DNA of 64,000 nt from Clostridium sartagoforme (GCF_004794105.1 NZ_SRYR01000010.1:47123-111122); one strand, 5' to 3'. Numbered from the stretch's first letter, positions 51,997 through 61,189 are shown. The notes: generated by a model not told the origin, from the sequence alone. Made by a program: numbers and translations.

Positions 51997-54473
51997 TGAG
52001 TTATATTATTGAATCCTCTATAGCTGCAAGTTTTTTAGTAGGAATAATTTTGCTAATAAGATTACTACTAAAAAATCATATGAAAAAGTCTATAATTTAT
52101 TATCTTTGGTTTATTTTATTAATTAAATTAATAATTCCTTTTGGTCCAGAAAGTAAACTAAGTGTTTTTAATTTAGTTAATGTTAGTCCTATAGAAGAAA
52201 GTAATAATTCAATCATAGATAGTAATACACAAGTAAATAATCAAGTTACAAATCAAACAATACCTAATGATGAAATTAATAGTGACATTTCTACAGATTT
52301 TAATTCACCAGTAAATAATATAGTTAATGATAATAATGAACAAAGCAATAATTTTACTTATAAAGAAATAATATTTTATCTTTGGATAAGTGTAGCTTCT
52401 ATACTTATTTTAAGAGGGTTAATAGCTTATTTAAAGCTTCACTTAAGTATTAAAAAAGAATATATTCAGTACAAAAACTATGATATAGATATTGATATTT
52501 CTAAGGAAAAGAAGTCTTTATCTATAAATAGAAGTATAGAAGTCAGAGTAACTAATGAAATAAATAGTCCTAGTCTTTGTGGGGTAATTAAACCTAAAAT
52601 ATTAATTCCATTAAAGGTTGTAAGTTTTGTAAATGAAAAAGAAATGAAATATATAATTATGCATGAGCTTTGCCATTATAAAAGAAAAGATATCTTAGTA
52701 ACATGGCTAACATCAATAGTAAAAGCTATTCATTGGTTTAATCCAATAATTTATCTTGGATTTAATATAATGAGAAGTGATTGTGAAGCTGCTTGTGATG
52801 AAATGGTCTTAACTAAACTAGGCAAAGAAGAAAACTTAAACTATGGAAATACAATAATTAATGTACTTCAGTTAATTCATTCTAAAAATCCTATTCCAGG
52901 TACAACATCAATGATAACTGACAAAAAGAGGCTTAAGGATAGGATAAAAAATATAGCTGAAAATAAGAAGTTTGGGTTTAGAACTATAATAGCTGGGATA
53001 GTGGTAATTTCTGTTTTAGCTATAGTGCTCTTAACAACTAGGTTAAAATCTGAAAATTTAAATTTAGTTGATAGTTCTAAAATAAGTGAGGTTACTATAA
53101 AGGTCATGCCATCTCCACCTAGAGGGAAAAATGTATATAATAAAGAAGATGTTAATAAAATTGTAGATTATATTAATTCAATTAAAGTAAAAGGTGAAAA
53201 ACAGAAAGTATATAAAGGGTGGGAGGTTAATATTAAGTTAACTGGAGATGAAAATTATGATATTAGTTTTATAGATAACTATATTAACATTAACGGAATC
53301 CAATATACTGCAAGTAATAAAGAAATTGATAAAATTAAAATTTTATATGATAGTATGAATTATGAAGAAAGAGATATAGTATCTAATGAAGTAATTGAGA
53401 GCGGAAGTTTGAATTTTCATTCTTTAGTTAAGCAATTAATAGATAAGAACATAGAAATTAAATTAATTGAAGAGAAATCATTATCGACTAAGGAGAATGG
53501 ATATTCAGCTGATTTTTATACTATAAAAGCAAATAATGAAGAAGTGAAAATATATGATTATATTGATTCAAAAGCAGCCTTAAGTGAAATAGGAATATTT
53601 AATGGTGATGATTATAGTGAAATTAATTATGCTAGTGATTATATTTTAATAAATATAGAAGAATTAAAATCAGCTAAGAATGTATATTTTAAAAATAGTA
53701 TTATATGCTTGTATAATGGTGACTCAAGTGAAATAAAAGATTCATTAGCAAAAATTTTAGGAGAGCCACTAGTAAAGCAAAGTAGAGATACTTTAAGGAT
53801 TTCTGGTCAAGATATAACTTTACTTTATCCATCACAATGGATTGGAGCTCAAGAGCCAATTGAATTAATTTTAGGTGATAATTCTTATAAAATTGATTCT
53901 AGAAATGTTAAATTAAATAAGAATGTTTCTGAATTAAAATTAAATTGGGATGTTATTTCGAAGGAGTTAAGAGAGTTTGATGGAGATTATATAAATATAA
54001 AATGGTCTGATAAATTAGTACAGGGTACTGAGAAAATTTTTCTAACTCAGATAGCAAGAAATGATTTTAAAAGAGTAGTTAAGACAAAATCAGGATATAT
54101 AGATTCAGATTTATTTTATCCGGTAATAGAAACAACTTCTACCGATAAAGTATATATTGGGCAAAATCTTTATGAGGAATACATTAAGATGCGTAGTACA
54201 GATTTGTTATCTGATCTAGATAATGGTATTAATAAGGAGGTGGAACCTTCTTTAGTAGAGTATAGAATAATAAGTTGTGATTTGCACTCAGAAGGCAAAA
54301 ATATATTTACTGTAACAGTAGCTTATGATATAAAACCTAATGAAAGTGGGTTTGGCTTGGCTGGTAATGGGATAGATGGAGACGATGGATGGATAATAGA
54401 TAAGTTTTCCTTTGTTGATGTAGAGAAAATTGGTGAAAATAAATATAGGATGATAACTGCTTATACTGGCTAA
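51996..54473 (+). CDS. BlaR1-like M56 family metallopeptidase with large extracytoplasmic region (825 aa)
   Basis: ATAATG overlap with the repressor gene. Membrane helices at about residues 3-22, 33-51, 125-147 and 328-346. The M56 site HELCHYKRKD is at about 222-231, with the downstream SDCEAACDEMVL. The part after the last helix, about 480 residues, is not a penicillin-binding sensor: no S-x-x-K / S-x-N / K-T-G set is seen. It holds a DUF5301-like domain (KEDVNKIVDYINSI, LYDSMNYEE) and further unknown beta-rich domains. It should sense an extracellular signal and inactivate the repressor. Confidence 0.88.
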   Translation: MSYIIESSIAASFLVGIILLIRLLLKNHMKKSIIYYLWFILLIKLIIPFGPESKLSVFNLVNVSPIEESNNSIIDSNTQVNNQVTNQTIPNDEINSDISTDFNSPVNNIVNDNNEQSNNFTYKEIIFYLWISVASILILRGLIAYLKLHLSIKKEYIQYKNYDIDIDISKEKKSLSINRSIEVRVTNEINSPSLCGVIKPKILIPLKVVSFVNEKEMKYIIMHELCHYKRKDILVTWLTSIVKAIHWFNPIIYLGFNIMRSDCEAACDEMVLTKLGKEENLNYGNTIINVLQLIHSKNPIPGTTSMITDKKRLKDRIKNIAENKKFGFRTIIAGIVVISVLAIVLLTTRLKSENLNLVDSSKISEVTIKVMPSPPRGKNVYNKEDVNKIVDYINSIKVKGEKQKVYKGWEVNIKLTGDENYDISFIDNYININGIQYTASNKEIDKIKILYDSMNYEERDIVSNEVIESGSLNFHSLVKQLIDKNIEIKLIEEKSLSTKENGYSADFYTIKANNEEVKIYDYIDSKAALSEIGIFNGDDYSEINYASDYILINIEELKSAKNVYFKNSIICLYNGDSSEIKDSLAKILGEPLVKQSRDTLRISGQDITLLYPSQWIGAQEPIELILGDNSYKIDSRNVKLNKNVSELKLNWDVISKELREFDGDYINIKWSDKLVQGTEKIFLTQIARNDFKRVVKTKSGYIDSDLFYPVIETTSTDKVYIGQNLYEEYIKMRSTDLLSDLDNGINKEVEPSLVEYRIISCDLHSEGKNIFTVTVAYDIKPNESGFGLAGNGIDGDDGWIIDKFSFVDVEKIGENKYRMITAYTG

Positions 54474-54537
54474 AGACTATACGTAGTTTATATGTTTAAG
54501 GGGATAAATCTTCAGTAAATATATTATAAAGTTAAAT

Positions 54538-54598
54538 AAAAGGATATCTATAAAGAAAGTTATAAGTGATAATTTTCTCAATATAGATATCCTTTTTT
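54538..54598 (+). terminator. Terminator of the BlaI/M56 operon
   Basis: AAAAGGATATCTATA pairs with TATAGATATCCTTTTTT around a loop of about 28 nt. Confidence 0.75.
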
Positions 54599-54621
54599 GG
54601 TGTGATATATTTAAATTGTGA

Positions 54622-54675
54622 AGTAAAAAATACCGCATATTCATTTTAATAGTACGGTACTTCTAGCGATTTAAT
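54622..54675 (-). repeat. Cassette module, terminator half (minus orientation)
   Basis: Read on the minus strand AGTACCGTACTATTAAAATG and ATGCGGTATTTTTTACTTC match the terminator half of the modules at 2648, 3405 and 4225. It ends the 54755-54988 gene. Confidence 0.6.
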
Positions 54676-54754
54676 ATTTTATTTTACCTTAGTAATAATT
54701 TAATTATGCAATTAATAATAACGGATTTCTATATAACTTTAATATAAAATATAT

Positions 54755-54988
54755 TTAACTTAAGGATATTTTTTTGTTATCTATAAATAAAATACAATCG
54801 ATGGAGAAATTTCCACCAAGGTTTACCTTTATCTCTTCACCACTTGGTAATTTTCCAATAAGCTTAGCTCTAGACGTAAGACCATATGTCTCATCTTGAA
54901 TTTCACCATCAACTAATAATATTTCCTTATTCCAGTAATTCTCAATTCTTATAAGATGATTATTATATTTTTTCTCCCAAACTTTCAT
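54755..54988 (-). CDS. Small soluble beta-rich protein, unknown function (77 aa)
   Basis: The ATG at 54988 follows GGGAGG closely; a TTG four codons earlier overlaps the site. The sequence KVWEKKYNNHLIRIENYW, LLVDGEIQDETYG, LIGKLPSGEEIKVNLGGNF and CILFIDNKKI predicts a compact beta sandwich in repeated strand pairs. It is soluble, without a signal. It resembles small uncharacterised Firmicute proteins; an affinity to FAIM-like beta folds is only a thought. Notably it is flanked by the same terminator and promoter halves as the small genes at 2.4-4.2 kb. Confidence 0.65.
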   Translation of the reverse strand: MKVWEKKYNNHLIRIENYWNKEILLVDGEIQDETYGLTSRAKLIGKLPSGEEIKVNLGGNFSIDCILFIDNKKISLS

Positions 54989-55017
54989 AAGTCCTCCCAA
55001 TATTTTTATTCATATAT

Positions 55018-55082
55018 AATACAATTACGAATTAATTATAACATATTTTTACAATACCGTATTATTCAATTTTCAAAGAATA
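55018..55082 (-). repeat. Cassette module, promoter half (minus orientation)
   Basis: On the minus strand TTTGAAAATTGAATAATACG, then GTATT and AAAATATG-TTATAAT-TAATTCG match the promoter half of cassette copy 2 nearly base for base, including the TATAAT box. It supplies a promoter to the gene ending at 54755. Confidence 0.7.
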
Positions 55083-55129
55083 AATTTTCCTAGTTATTCC
55101 GTAATAATTTCAATAAGATTAACAATAAT

Positions 55130-55370
55130 CGTTGAAATTCAGCTCATCTGAATTTCCTCATTTAGTACCAGGGTATCTAAAAGATTAAATTACTCAAGTG
55201 TTCTTTAAAATACTATGCGTAAACCGACTTGGAGCTTGGGACATAGAAAGGTCGCAATATTTCATATATTTCTATATAATTCTAAATTTAATCAAAACTC
55301 CGAAAGGAGTTTTTTCCTTTAGTAGCAAGGCATCCACAATATGTTATATACTCCTGTGCATTTTATGACA
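55130..55370 (+). repeat. RF1 element, decayed and rearranged
   Basis: Hairpin 1 (GAAATTCAG-CTCAT-CTGAATTTC, 55134-55156) is intact. Hairpin 2 keeps CGACTTGGAGCTTGGGAC but has lost its arms. At 55290-55370 an extra piece has AAAACTCC-GAAA-GGAGTTTTTT, then CCTTTAGTAGCAAGGCATCC and AATATGTTATATACTCCT, parts of another copy. No gene lies in 54989-55612. Confidence 0.6.
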
Positions 55371-55452
55371 TTTAAGATTTTTTTAAGGAATTTTAATCTT
55401 TATTATTAAGATATTTTACCTAAAATATAAATAAAGATTGAGAGTATGATAA

Positions 55453-55568
55453 ACTTATCTTATAAAAATTATATATGCTTTCAATTGGTGTAATTTACTT
55501 TAGAAACTATTTCTATACTTAAGGTAACATAATTACTTAAGACGTAGATTATTTATTGAAACATATAT
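55453..55568 (+). repeat. RF5 element upstream of the response regulator
   Basis: ACTTATCTTATAAAAATTATATATGC at the left, GTAGATTATTTATTGAAACATATATA at the right. Same orientation and distance to the gene as the 41617 copy. Confidence 0.6.
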
Positions 55569-55612
55569 AGTAGAGATTATTTATATATAATATTTTGGAG
55601 GGAAACGAAGAT

Positions 55613-56326
55613 ATGAGTAATGAAAGAATTTTAATAGTTGATGATGAAAAAGAAATAAGAGATTTAGTAGATATATATTTAAAGGGTGAAGGTTATGAAA
55701 CTTTAAAGGCTGAAAATGGAGAAGAGGCTTTAAATCTATTAGAAAAAGAAAAGGTTGATTTAATTATTTTAGATATAATGATGCCTAAGGTTAATGGAAT
55801 AGAGGCATGTCTAAAAATTAGAGAAGAAAGAGAAATGCCAATTATTATGTTATCAGCAAAGTCTGAGGATATGGATAAGATATTAGGACTTAATACTGGG
55901 GCAGATGATTATTTAACTAAGCCTTTTAATCCTTTAGAGCTGGTAGCAAGGGTTAAGTCTCAGCTTAGAAGATATAAGAGATTTAATAAAACTTCTAATG
56001 AGGGAAATACTATTACAACCTTTGAAAATACATTAGAAGTTGAAGATATTACTATAAACTTAGAAACACATGAAGTTTTTAAAGATGGAGAAGAAATCAA
56101 ATTAACTCCAACTGAATTTGATATATTAGTTTTGCTTGCTGAAAATAGAGGTAAGGTATTTAGTATAGAAAATATTTATAACAGTGTTTGGAAACAGGAG
56201 TTTATGCAATCTGACAATACCGTAATGGTTCATATTAGGAAGGTAAGAGAAAAGATTGAGGAGGATCCTAGAAAACCTAAGTATATAAAAACTGTATGGG
56301 GGGTTGGCTATAAAATTGATAGGTAG
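55613..56326 (+). CDS. OmpR-family response regulator, VanR-like (237 aa)
   Basis: The ATG at 55613 lies 10 nt after GGAGGG; a TTG six codons earlier overlaps it. The receiver has the acid pocket D10-D11, phospho-acceptor D54 in LIILDIMMPKV and K103 in LTKPFNP. A C-terminal winged helix of the OmpR type follows (LTPTEFDILVLLAENRGKVFS, VMVHIRKVREKIEEDPRKPKYIKTVWGVGYKI). It overlaps its histidine kinase gene. Closest in style to VanR/WalR-like regulators of envelope genes; a GH25 lysozyme and a VanW protein lie downstream. Confidence 0.92.
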   Translation: MSNERILIVDDEKEIRDLVDIYLKGEGYETLKAENGEEALNLLEKEKVDLIILDIMMPKVNGIEACLKIREEREMPIIMLSAKSEDMDKILGLNTGADDYLTKPFNPLELVARVKSQLRRYKRFNKTSNEGNTITTFENTLEVEDITINLETHEVFKDGEEIKLTPTEFDILVLLAENRGKVFSIENIYNSVWKQEFMQSDNTVMVHIRKVREKIEEDPRKPKYIKTVWGVGYKIDR

Positions 56327-57899
56327 AAAGAACAAAAAAGATAAAAATAATAATGAGAAAAACACAGAAAATATAAAAAAAGAAAAGGTAGGTCTAGTTA
56401 CTAGATTTAGAAACCTTTTAAAGAGGATATTTTATAGATTTTATAATTCTAGATTAGGAGAAACTATTAAGGGGTTATGTGAGTGGCTATATAAGAATAT
56501 AGAAAAAAGTATTAGATTTGAGCTTATGGTTGTATTTGCTATTTGTTTTGTTTCAGCCTTTTTCTTCTATGGTTTTGCTAATAATATGCTTGCTAAAAAT
56601 AGAACTATAACAAATATAGAATATGATATTGGATCCATTCAATCAACAGCCAATAATATTGCAAGGGATTTGAGTAATAATGAAAGTGTTGCTGGATTAA
56701 GTGATAAAGCTACTATAGATAGTTATTTAGAAAATTATAACTATAGTAAAGCTAAAATTTATATTACAGATTTAGACGGTAAGATATTATATAAAGTAAA
56801 TGGTGACTTTCAAGAAAAATTAGATATTTATGCTGTAATAGATAAAAGCAATACTGCAACAAATGAAGGTGATGAGAAGGTATTCTTATATCCAGTAAAT
56901 CTTGGAGGGGATAGAGCTTACCTAATTTATTATGAAACTCCAACTCCATATATATCTAATGAATATTATGTAGATGAAAATTCATTTTTAGCATTGGTGC
57001 TTTCTGTAATTTTATTTATATCTATATTTATTATAATTACAAATAGAAAAATGAAGTATATAGAAGAAATTGCATCAGGAGTTAGAATTATTTCTAGTGG
57101 AGACTTATCATATAGAGTTGAAGAAAAGGGTAAGGATGAAATTAAGAATTTAGCAGAGAACATAAATAACATGGCTTCAGAAATCCAAAATAGAATAGAA
57201 GCAGAAAGAAGATCAGAGCAGACTAAAAGTGAGCTCATTACTAATGTATCACATGATTTAAGAACACCTTTAACTTCAGTTATGGGATATATTGGTCTTA
57301 TAAAAGAAGGTAAATATGAAAATGATGAAATGATGAAGGAATACCTAAATATTGCCTTTAATAAAGCAACTCAGCTTAAGGAGTTAATTGAAGACTTATT
57401 TGAATATAATAAATTAAATGCAAGGGGTATAGTATTAGAAAAAACTAATGTAAATATAGTTGAATTCTTATCTCAAATAATTGAAGAATATATTCCAGTA
57501 TTTGAAGAAAATGAGCTTGAAGTAGTAAAGAGATTTGTAGATGAAAAGTCTATAGTTGAAATTGATGCAGGGAAAATGGTTAGAGTTTTTGAAAATTTAT
57601 TCTCAAATGCAATAAAATACTCATTTAAGCCTGGAAGAGTAGTAGTTTCTGCATATGAAAATAATGGTTATGCTAATATTGTGATAAAAAATAATGGCGA
57701 AAATATACCTAAAGAAAAAGTTGAAAGATTATTTGATAGATTTTATAGAGTGGATGAGGCGAGAAACTCTGATACTAAGGGTAGTGGATTAGGCTTAGCT
57801 ATATCTAAGAATATAGTAGAACTACATGAAGGTAAGATTTGGGCTGAATGCGTGGGAAATGAAGTTAGCTTCTTTATCAAATTAAAAACAATCAAATAA
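56316..57899 (+). CDS. Sensor histidine kinase, VanS-like (527 aa)
   Basis: The start is uncertain: the TTG at 56316 is 12 nt after GGGGGG, another TTG at 56304 is directly on it. Both overlap the regulator gene. A long basic Lys/Asn-rich cytoplasmic N-terminus precedes TM1 (about 65-87), a sensor domain of about 130 residues, TM2 (about 220-240) and a HAMP helix. DHp follows with H near residue 312 in VSHDLRTPLTS, then ATPase motifs LFSNAIKYS, DRFYRVDEARN and GSGLGLAISKNI. It phosphorylates the upstream regulator; the signal is unknown. Confidence 0.9.
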   Translation: MIGRKNKKDKNNNEKNTENIKKEKVGLVTRFRNLLKRIFYRFYNSRLGETIKGLCEWLYKNIEKSIRFELMVVFAICFVSAFFFYGFANNMLAKNRTITNIEYDIGSIQSTANNIARDLSNNESVAGLSDKATIDSYLENYNYSKAKIYITDLDGKILYKVNGDFQEKLDIYAVIDKSNTATNEGDEKVFLYPVNLGGDRAYLIYYETPTPYISNEYYVDENSFLALVLSVILFISIFIIITNRKMKYIEEIASGVRIISSGDLSYRVEEKGKDEIKNLAENINNMASEIQNRIEAERRSEQTKSELITNVSHDLRTPLTSVMGYIGLIKEGKYENDEMMKEYLNIAFNKATQLKELIEDLFEYNKLNARGIVLEKTNVNIVEFLSQIIEEYIPVFEENELEVVKRFVDEKSIVEIDAGKMVRVFENLFSNAIKYSFKPGRVVVSAYENNGYANIVIKNNGENIPKEKVERLFDRFYRVDEARNSDTKGSGLGLAISKNIVELHEGKIWAECVGNEVSFFIKLKTIK

Positions 57900-57980
57900 T
57901 TAATAATATTAATAGATATAAGTAACCTTTAAGAAAGTAATTTATAAAATGATAAAGAGATTATTTTTCTTGGAGGAAAA

Positions 57981-58922
57981 ATGCAAAATAAAAATGCTAA
58001 TAGTAGATTTGGAATCGACATAAATGAATATACTCAAAATGTTAATTTTGAAACTTTAGCAAGGACTATAGATTTTCTATATGTTAGATCTTCAGGATCA
58101 GGTTCAGGAAGGTTTAGAGTAGATAGAAAATTCTTAGAGTATGCAAAAGCAGCAAGGAATTATGGAATACCAGTTGGAGCATATCATTATGCTATACCTT
58201 CTTATGATTTAACTACAGCTGATGCACAATGTAATGATTTTATCAACATATTGCAAGAAGGATTTGGTAATAGGAACTATGGGGACTTATTTCCAGTATT
58301 AGACGTAGAAGAACCTATAGACAATAAGATAAGCACAAAGGCTCTAATAGACTGGATACTAAGATTTAAAAAGTGCTTTGAGAGTAAAACAAGAAGAAGA
58401 CTTATGTTATATACAGGGGCATTTTTCATCGAACTTTACAATGATTTTAAATTACCTAATGGAACTCAACCATTAAAAACTATGCCGTTATGGATTGCTA
58501 TGTACACCCATGTAGAGATTAATCCAGATTATCCTCCTAATTTAGGCGGTTGGACTAGATGGAGAATATGGCAATATAGTGATAGAGCAGAAGTTCAAGG
58601 AGTTGGAAATCCAGTTGATGCAAACTGGGGTCCAGATAGTTTAGATCTTTTAATGCAACCAAGGCAGGTTAGGAATTTTAATGCAACTAAGAGTAACGGT
58701 ATGTTAAGAGTAACCTGGAGTAGAAATACAGATGTAGATTTACTAGGATATAATATATTCGTAAATGGAAATTGGATTGGAACTGTTAATAAGGATGATA
58801 CAAGTTTCCAAATTCCATTAAGGGAATTACCAGTTAGCACTAATGTCCCAGTAACGGTATCAATAGAAGCTTTTGATAATGATGGTGAAACATCTCAAAT
58901 TAGAAGTAGAGTAGTAGTATAG
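57981..58922 (+). CDS. GH25 family lysozyme with C-terminal FN3-like domain (313 aa)
   Basis: Cleaves the muramic acid-glucosamine bond of peptidoglycan. FGIDINEYTQNVNFETL at the start and PVLDVEEP (catalytic D108 and E110) are the GH25 signature. WRIWQYSDRAEVQGVGNPVDANW ends the barrel, and residues 230-313 look like a fibronectin-III-type domain. There is no signal peptide, so release must be by lysis, a holin or a spore-related route. It lies 81 nt after the VanS-like kinase behind GGAGG and may belong to that unit. Confidence 0.88.
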   Translation: MQNKNANSRFGIDINEYTQNVNFETLARTIDFLYVRSSGSGSGRFRVDRKFLEYAKAARNYGIPVGAYHYAIPSYDLTTADAQCNDFINILQEGFGNRNYGDLFPVLDVEEPIDNKISTKALIDWILRFKKCFESKTRRRLMLYTGAFFIELYNDFKLPNGTQPLKTMPLWIAMYTHVEINPDYPPNLGGWTRWRIWQYSDRAEVQGVGNPVDANWGPDSLDLLMQPRQVRNFNATKSNGMLRVTWSRNTDVDLLGYNIFVNGNWIGTVNKDDTSFQIPLRELPVSTNVPVTVSIEAFDNDGETSQIRSRVVV

Positions 58923-58931
58923 AGAAAATAT

Positions 58932-58957
58932 TAAGGCTGCTTTAAAGGCAGCCTAAG
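58932..58957 (+). terminator. Terminator after the GH25 gene
   Basis: AAGGCTGC-TTTAAAG-GCAGCCTAAGTG, a short GC-rich stem just after the stop; RF4 follows. Confidence 0.65.
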
Positions 58958-58965
58958 TGTTGTCG

Positions 58966-59112
58966 CACAATGAAAAATTAGAAATTAATAATGGAAAATT
59001 AAGGAGAAAACTCATGAATGAGTTTTAAGAAATATGCTTTTCACGTGATTTATTATAGATTGCATCATTGATTATTGATTTTTAACTTTAAATTTCTAAT
59101 TATCACTTTTGT
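58966..59112. repeat. RF4 repeat
   Basis: GTCGCACAATGAAAAATTAG at the left, inner AAAACTCATGAATGAGTTTT, and TTTAAATTTCTAATTATCAC with TTGTGAGGC at the right. The 40108 copy shares the inner hairpin. Confidence 0.6.
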
Positions 59113-59458
59113 GAGGCAGCCTCTTAGTAGTAAAAATAAATTATTTTTCTAAAGCTCCGCAAGGAGTTTTTTCTTTATCTCTTACCCCTAACCTTTACTT
59201 TTTATCTCTTACCCTGTACCTTTTAACCATTATCTCTTACTTTTTAGTTCTTCATTTCAAAGTGTTTATCCTTAATTATTAATTTTACCATGGAATTAAT
59301 CTCCATGAAGTTAACAGAATAGACACATTTAAGTATTAATTATTTATTAAAATTAAATATTATTAATTAATGTATATTAAATTTAAAGGGGAAATATTAT
59401 ATAATAATATTATGAATTGTTATGTTTAATTATAGGTGATAAGAAAGGAGTGGGACCG
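59113..59458. other. Intergenic region upstream of the VanW gene
   Basis: No gene. It holds a small terminator AAAGCTCC-GCAA-GGAGTTTTTT at 59153-59175. A pyrimidine-rich stretch then repeats forms of TATCTCTTACC and CCTTTTAACC three times (59177-59245). AT-rich promoter-like sequence precedes the gene. The CTCTTACC repeats are probably decayed repeat DNA. Confidence 0.4.
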
Positions 59459-60931
59459 TTGAAAAAGATAAATAAAAATACTTTGATATTAGCTGGTGTA
59501 ATAGTTTTAATTTTGGTAATAGGTATTATAAGTTATGTTTTTTCAGTTAATAAAAAAGTAGCATCATGGCAAGATAAAATATATCCAGGTGTATCTGTTT
59601 ATGGTATAGACTTAGGCGGATTAAATGAGGAAGAAGCAGCTAAGGTACTTAAAGAAAAATTACCTAGTATGATTTTGGACAAGAAGTTAGTAGTTAAAGT
59701 AGAGGATAAAACTTTAGAACTGACTTATGAGGAATTAAATCCAAGTTATAATCCTGAAGAAGTAGCTAAGGAAGCTATGGCAGTAGGAAAAGATGAAAGT
59801 AATTTTACTAAGAATTCATATATAAAGGGAAAAAAGACAACTAATGTAGATTCGAAACTTTCTTATGATGAAGAAGCTTTAGCAGCTTTTGAAAATAAGG
59901 TTATTGATGAGGTGGGAGTAAAACCTATCAATGCTTCAATTGAAATAAATTCAGGAAATATATCTATTACTGATGAGGTTTCTGGTAAAAGTATAAACAA
60001 AGAAGAGCTTCATAATACTTTAGTAGATAATATAAATTCAGATCCCGGCAATGAAGCAGTTTTAACTTTTGAATTAGTAGTTGAAGAGGCTAAGATAAAA
60101 GCTGAAGATTTAACTAGAATCAATGGCAAAATTAGTACTTATAGCACTAGTTATGTTAATACTGGTGATGGTAGAGTTAAGAACATGGAAATTGCTGCTG
60201 ATATAGTAAATGGGACAATCCTTATGCCAGGAGATGAGTTTAGTTATAATGGATTAATTGGTGATACTACTCCAGAAAAAGGTTATGAAAAAGCTAATAC
60301 CTATGTAGGAAATGAAATAGTTCCTGACTACGGTGGTGGAATATGCCAAATTTCAACTACTCTTTATAGGGCAGTTATGAATGCAAATATTAGATCAACA
60401 GAAAGGATGAATCACTCCCTTACAGTTTCTTATTCAGAGCCGGGATTAGATGCAACAGTGGCTAATCCTTATATAGATTATAAGTTTGTAAATACTTACG
60501 ATTTCCCAATATATATTCAAGGTTCCGTTAGTGGAGGAATAGCTAATTTTACTTTGTATGGAGATGCAGAAGCAATGGGTAATAAGACTTATGAATTAGT
60601 AAATGAAATTCATGAAAAGTACAACCCTGAAATAAAGTATGAAGATGATCCAACTATGGAAGAAGGAACTGAAAAAGTTGTATCTCATGGAATGCCAGGA
60701 TACAAGGCTAGTTCATATCAAGTAACTTATGAAAATGGAGTAGAAGTAGATAGAGAATTTATTGCTACAGATGTTTACATGACTACAGATACAATAGTTA
60801 AAAGAGGAACTAAGAAGAAGGAAGAACCTAAGAAGGAAGAACCTAAGAAAGAAGACTCCAAAAAGGAAGATCCTAAAAAAGAGGATACAACAAATAATAA
60901 AACTGAATCTGACAAAAAACCAAACAACTAG
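59459..60931 (+). CDS. VanW family protein with PG-binding and G5-like domains (490 aa)
   Basis: The TTG at 59459 is 8 nt after AAGGAG. One anchor helix at about residues 7-29 places the rest outside. A YoaR-type peptidoglycan-binding_4 domain (GLNEEEAAKVLKEKL on) is followed by the VanW domain: GDEFSYNGLIGDTTPEKGY, VPDYGGGICQISTTLYRA and MNHSLTVSYSEPGLDATV. A G5-like domain follows near 400-465 and the protein ends in a charged tail of KKEEPKKED-type repeats. VanW is found in some vancomycin clusters, but its activity is unknown; here it stands alone, probably in wall maintenance. Confidence 0.9.
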   Translation: MKKINKNTLILAGVIVLILVIGIISYVFSVNKKVASWQDKIYPGVSVYGIDLGGLNEEEAAKVLKEKLPSMILDKKLVVKVEDKTLELTYEELNPSYNPEEVAKEAMAVGKDESNFTKNSYIKGKKTTNVDSKLSYDEEALAAFENKVIDEVGVKPINASIEINSGNISITDEVSGKSINKEELHNTLVDNINSDPGNEAVLTFELVVEEAKIKAEDLTRINGKISTYSTSYVNTGDGRVKNMEIAADIVNGTILMPGDEFSYNGLIGDTTPEKGYEKANTYVGNEIVPDYGGGICQISTTLYRAVMNANIRSTERMNHSLTVSYSEPGLDATVANPYIDYKFVNTYDFPIYIQGSVSGGIANFTLYGDAEAMGNKTYELVNEIHEKYNPEIKYEDDPTMEEGTEKVVSHGMPGYKASSYQVTYENGVEVDREFIATDVYMTTDTIVKRGTKKKEEPKKEEPKKEDSKKEDPKKEDTTNNKTESDKKPNN

Positions 60932-60933
60932 TC

Positions 60934-61099
60934 ATAAAATGCGAAGCATTTTATTAATGAAAGAATGAAGAAATGAAAAAATGAAAGAATGCTTATAAAA
61001 AAAATAGAAATTTTTTATAAGAGAATATTTAAAATAAGGAGGTTTTGCATAGCAAAACCTCTTCCTCAATTTTTTCATTCTTTCAATACCTTAATTTTT
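60934..61099. repeat. RF3 inverted repeat with inner terminator
   Basis: AAAATGCGAAGCATTTTATT at the left, inner GGAGGTTTTGC-AT-AGCAAAACCTC, and TTTTTTCATTCTTTCAAT at the right. It terminates the VanW gene. Confidence 0.7.
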
Positions 61100-61189
61100 T
61101 AATTGTTATTATCTTGTTAAGTTTATTGTTGAAATAAAATTATAGTGATATTATAAAGATAAAATAAAGGTTATCGTAAAGGAGTATTT

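Noticed and set aside
51541..54473. Beta-lactam resistance operon (BlaI-BlaR1)
   Set aside because: No beta-lactamase or PBP2a gene is nearby, and the receptor's outer part lacks the penicillin-binding motifs.
44102..60931. Vancomycin-resistance cluster (VanRS-like pair, VanW, ddl)
   Set aside because: No vanH, vanA/B/C-type ligase or vanX is present, and ddl has the Tyr expected for a normal D-Ala-D-Ala ligase. The genes are scattered over 17 kb.
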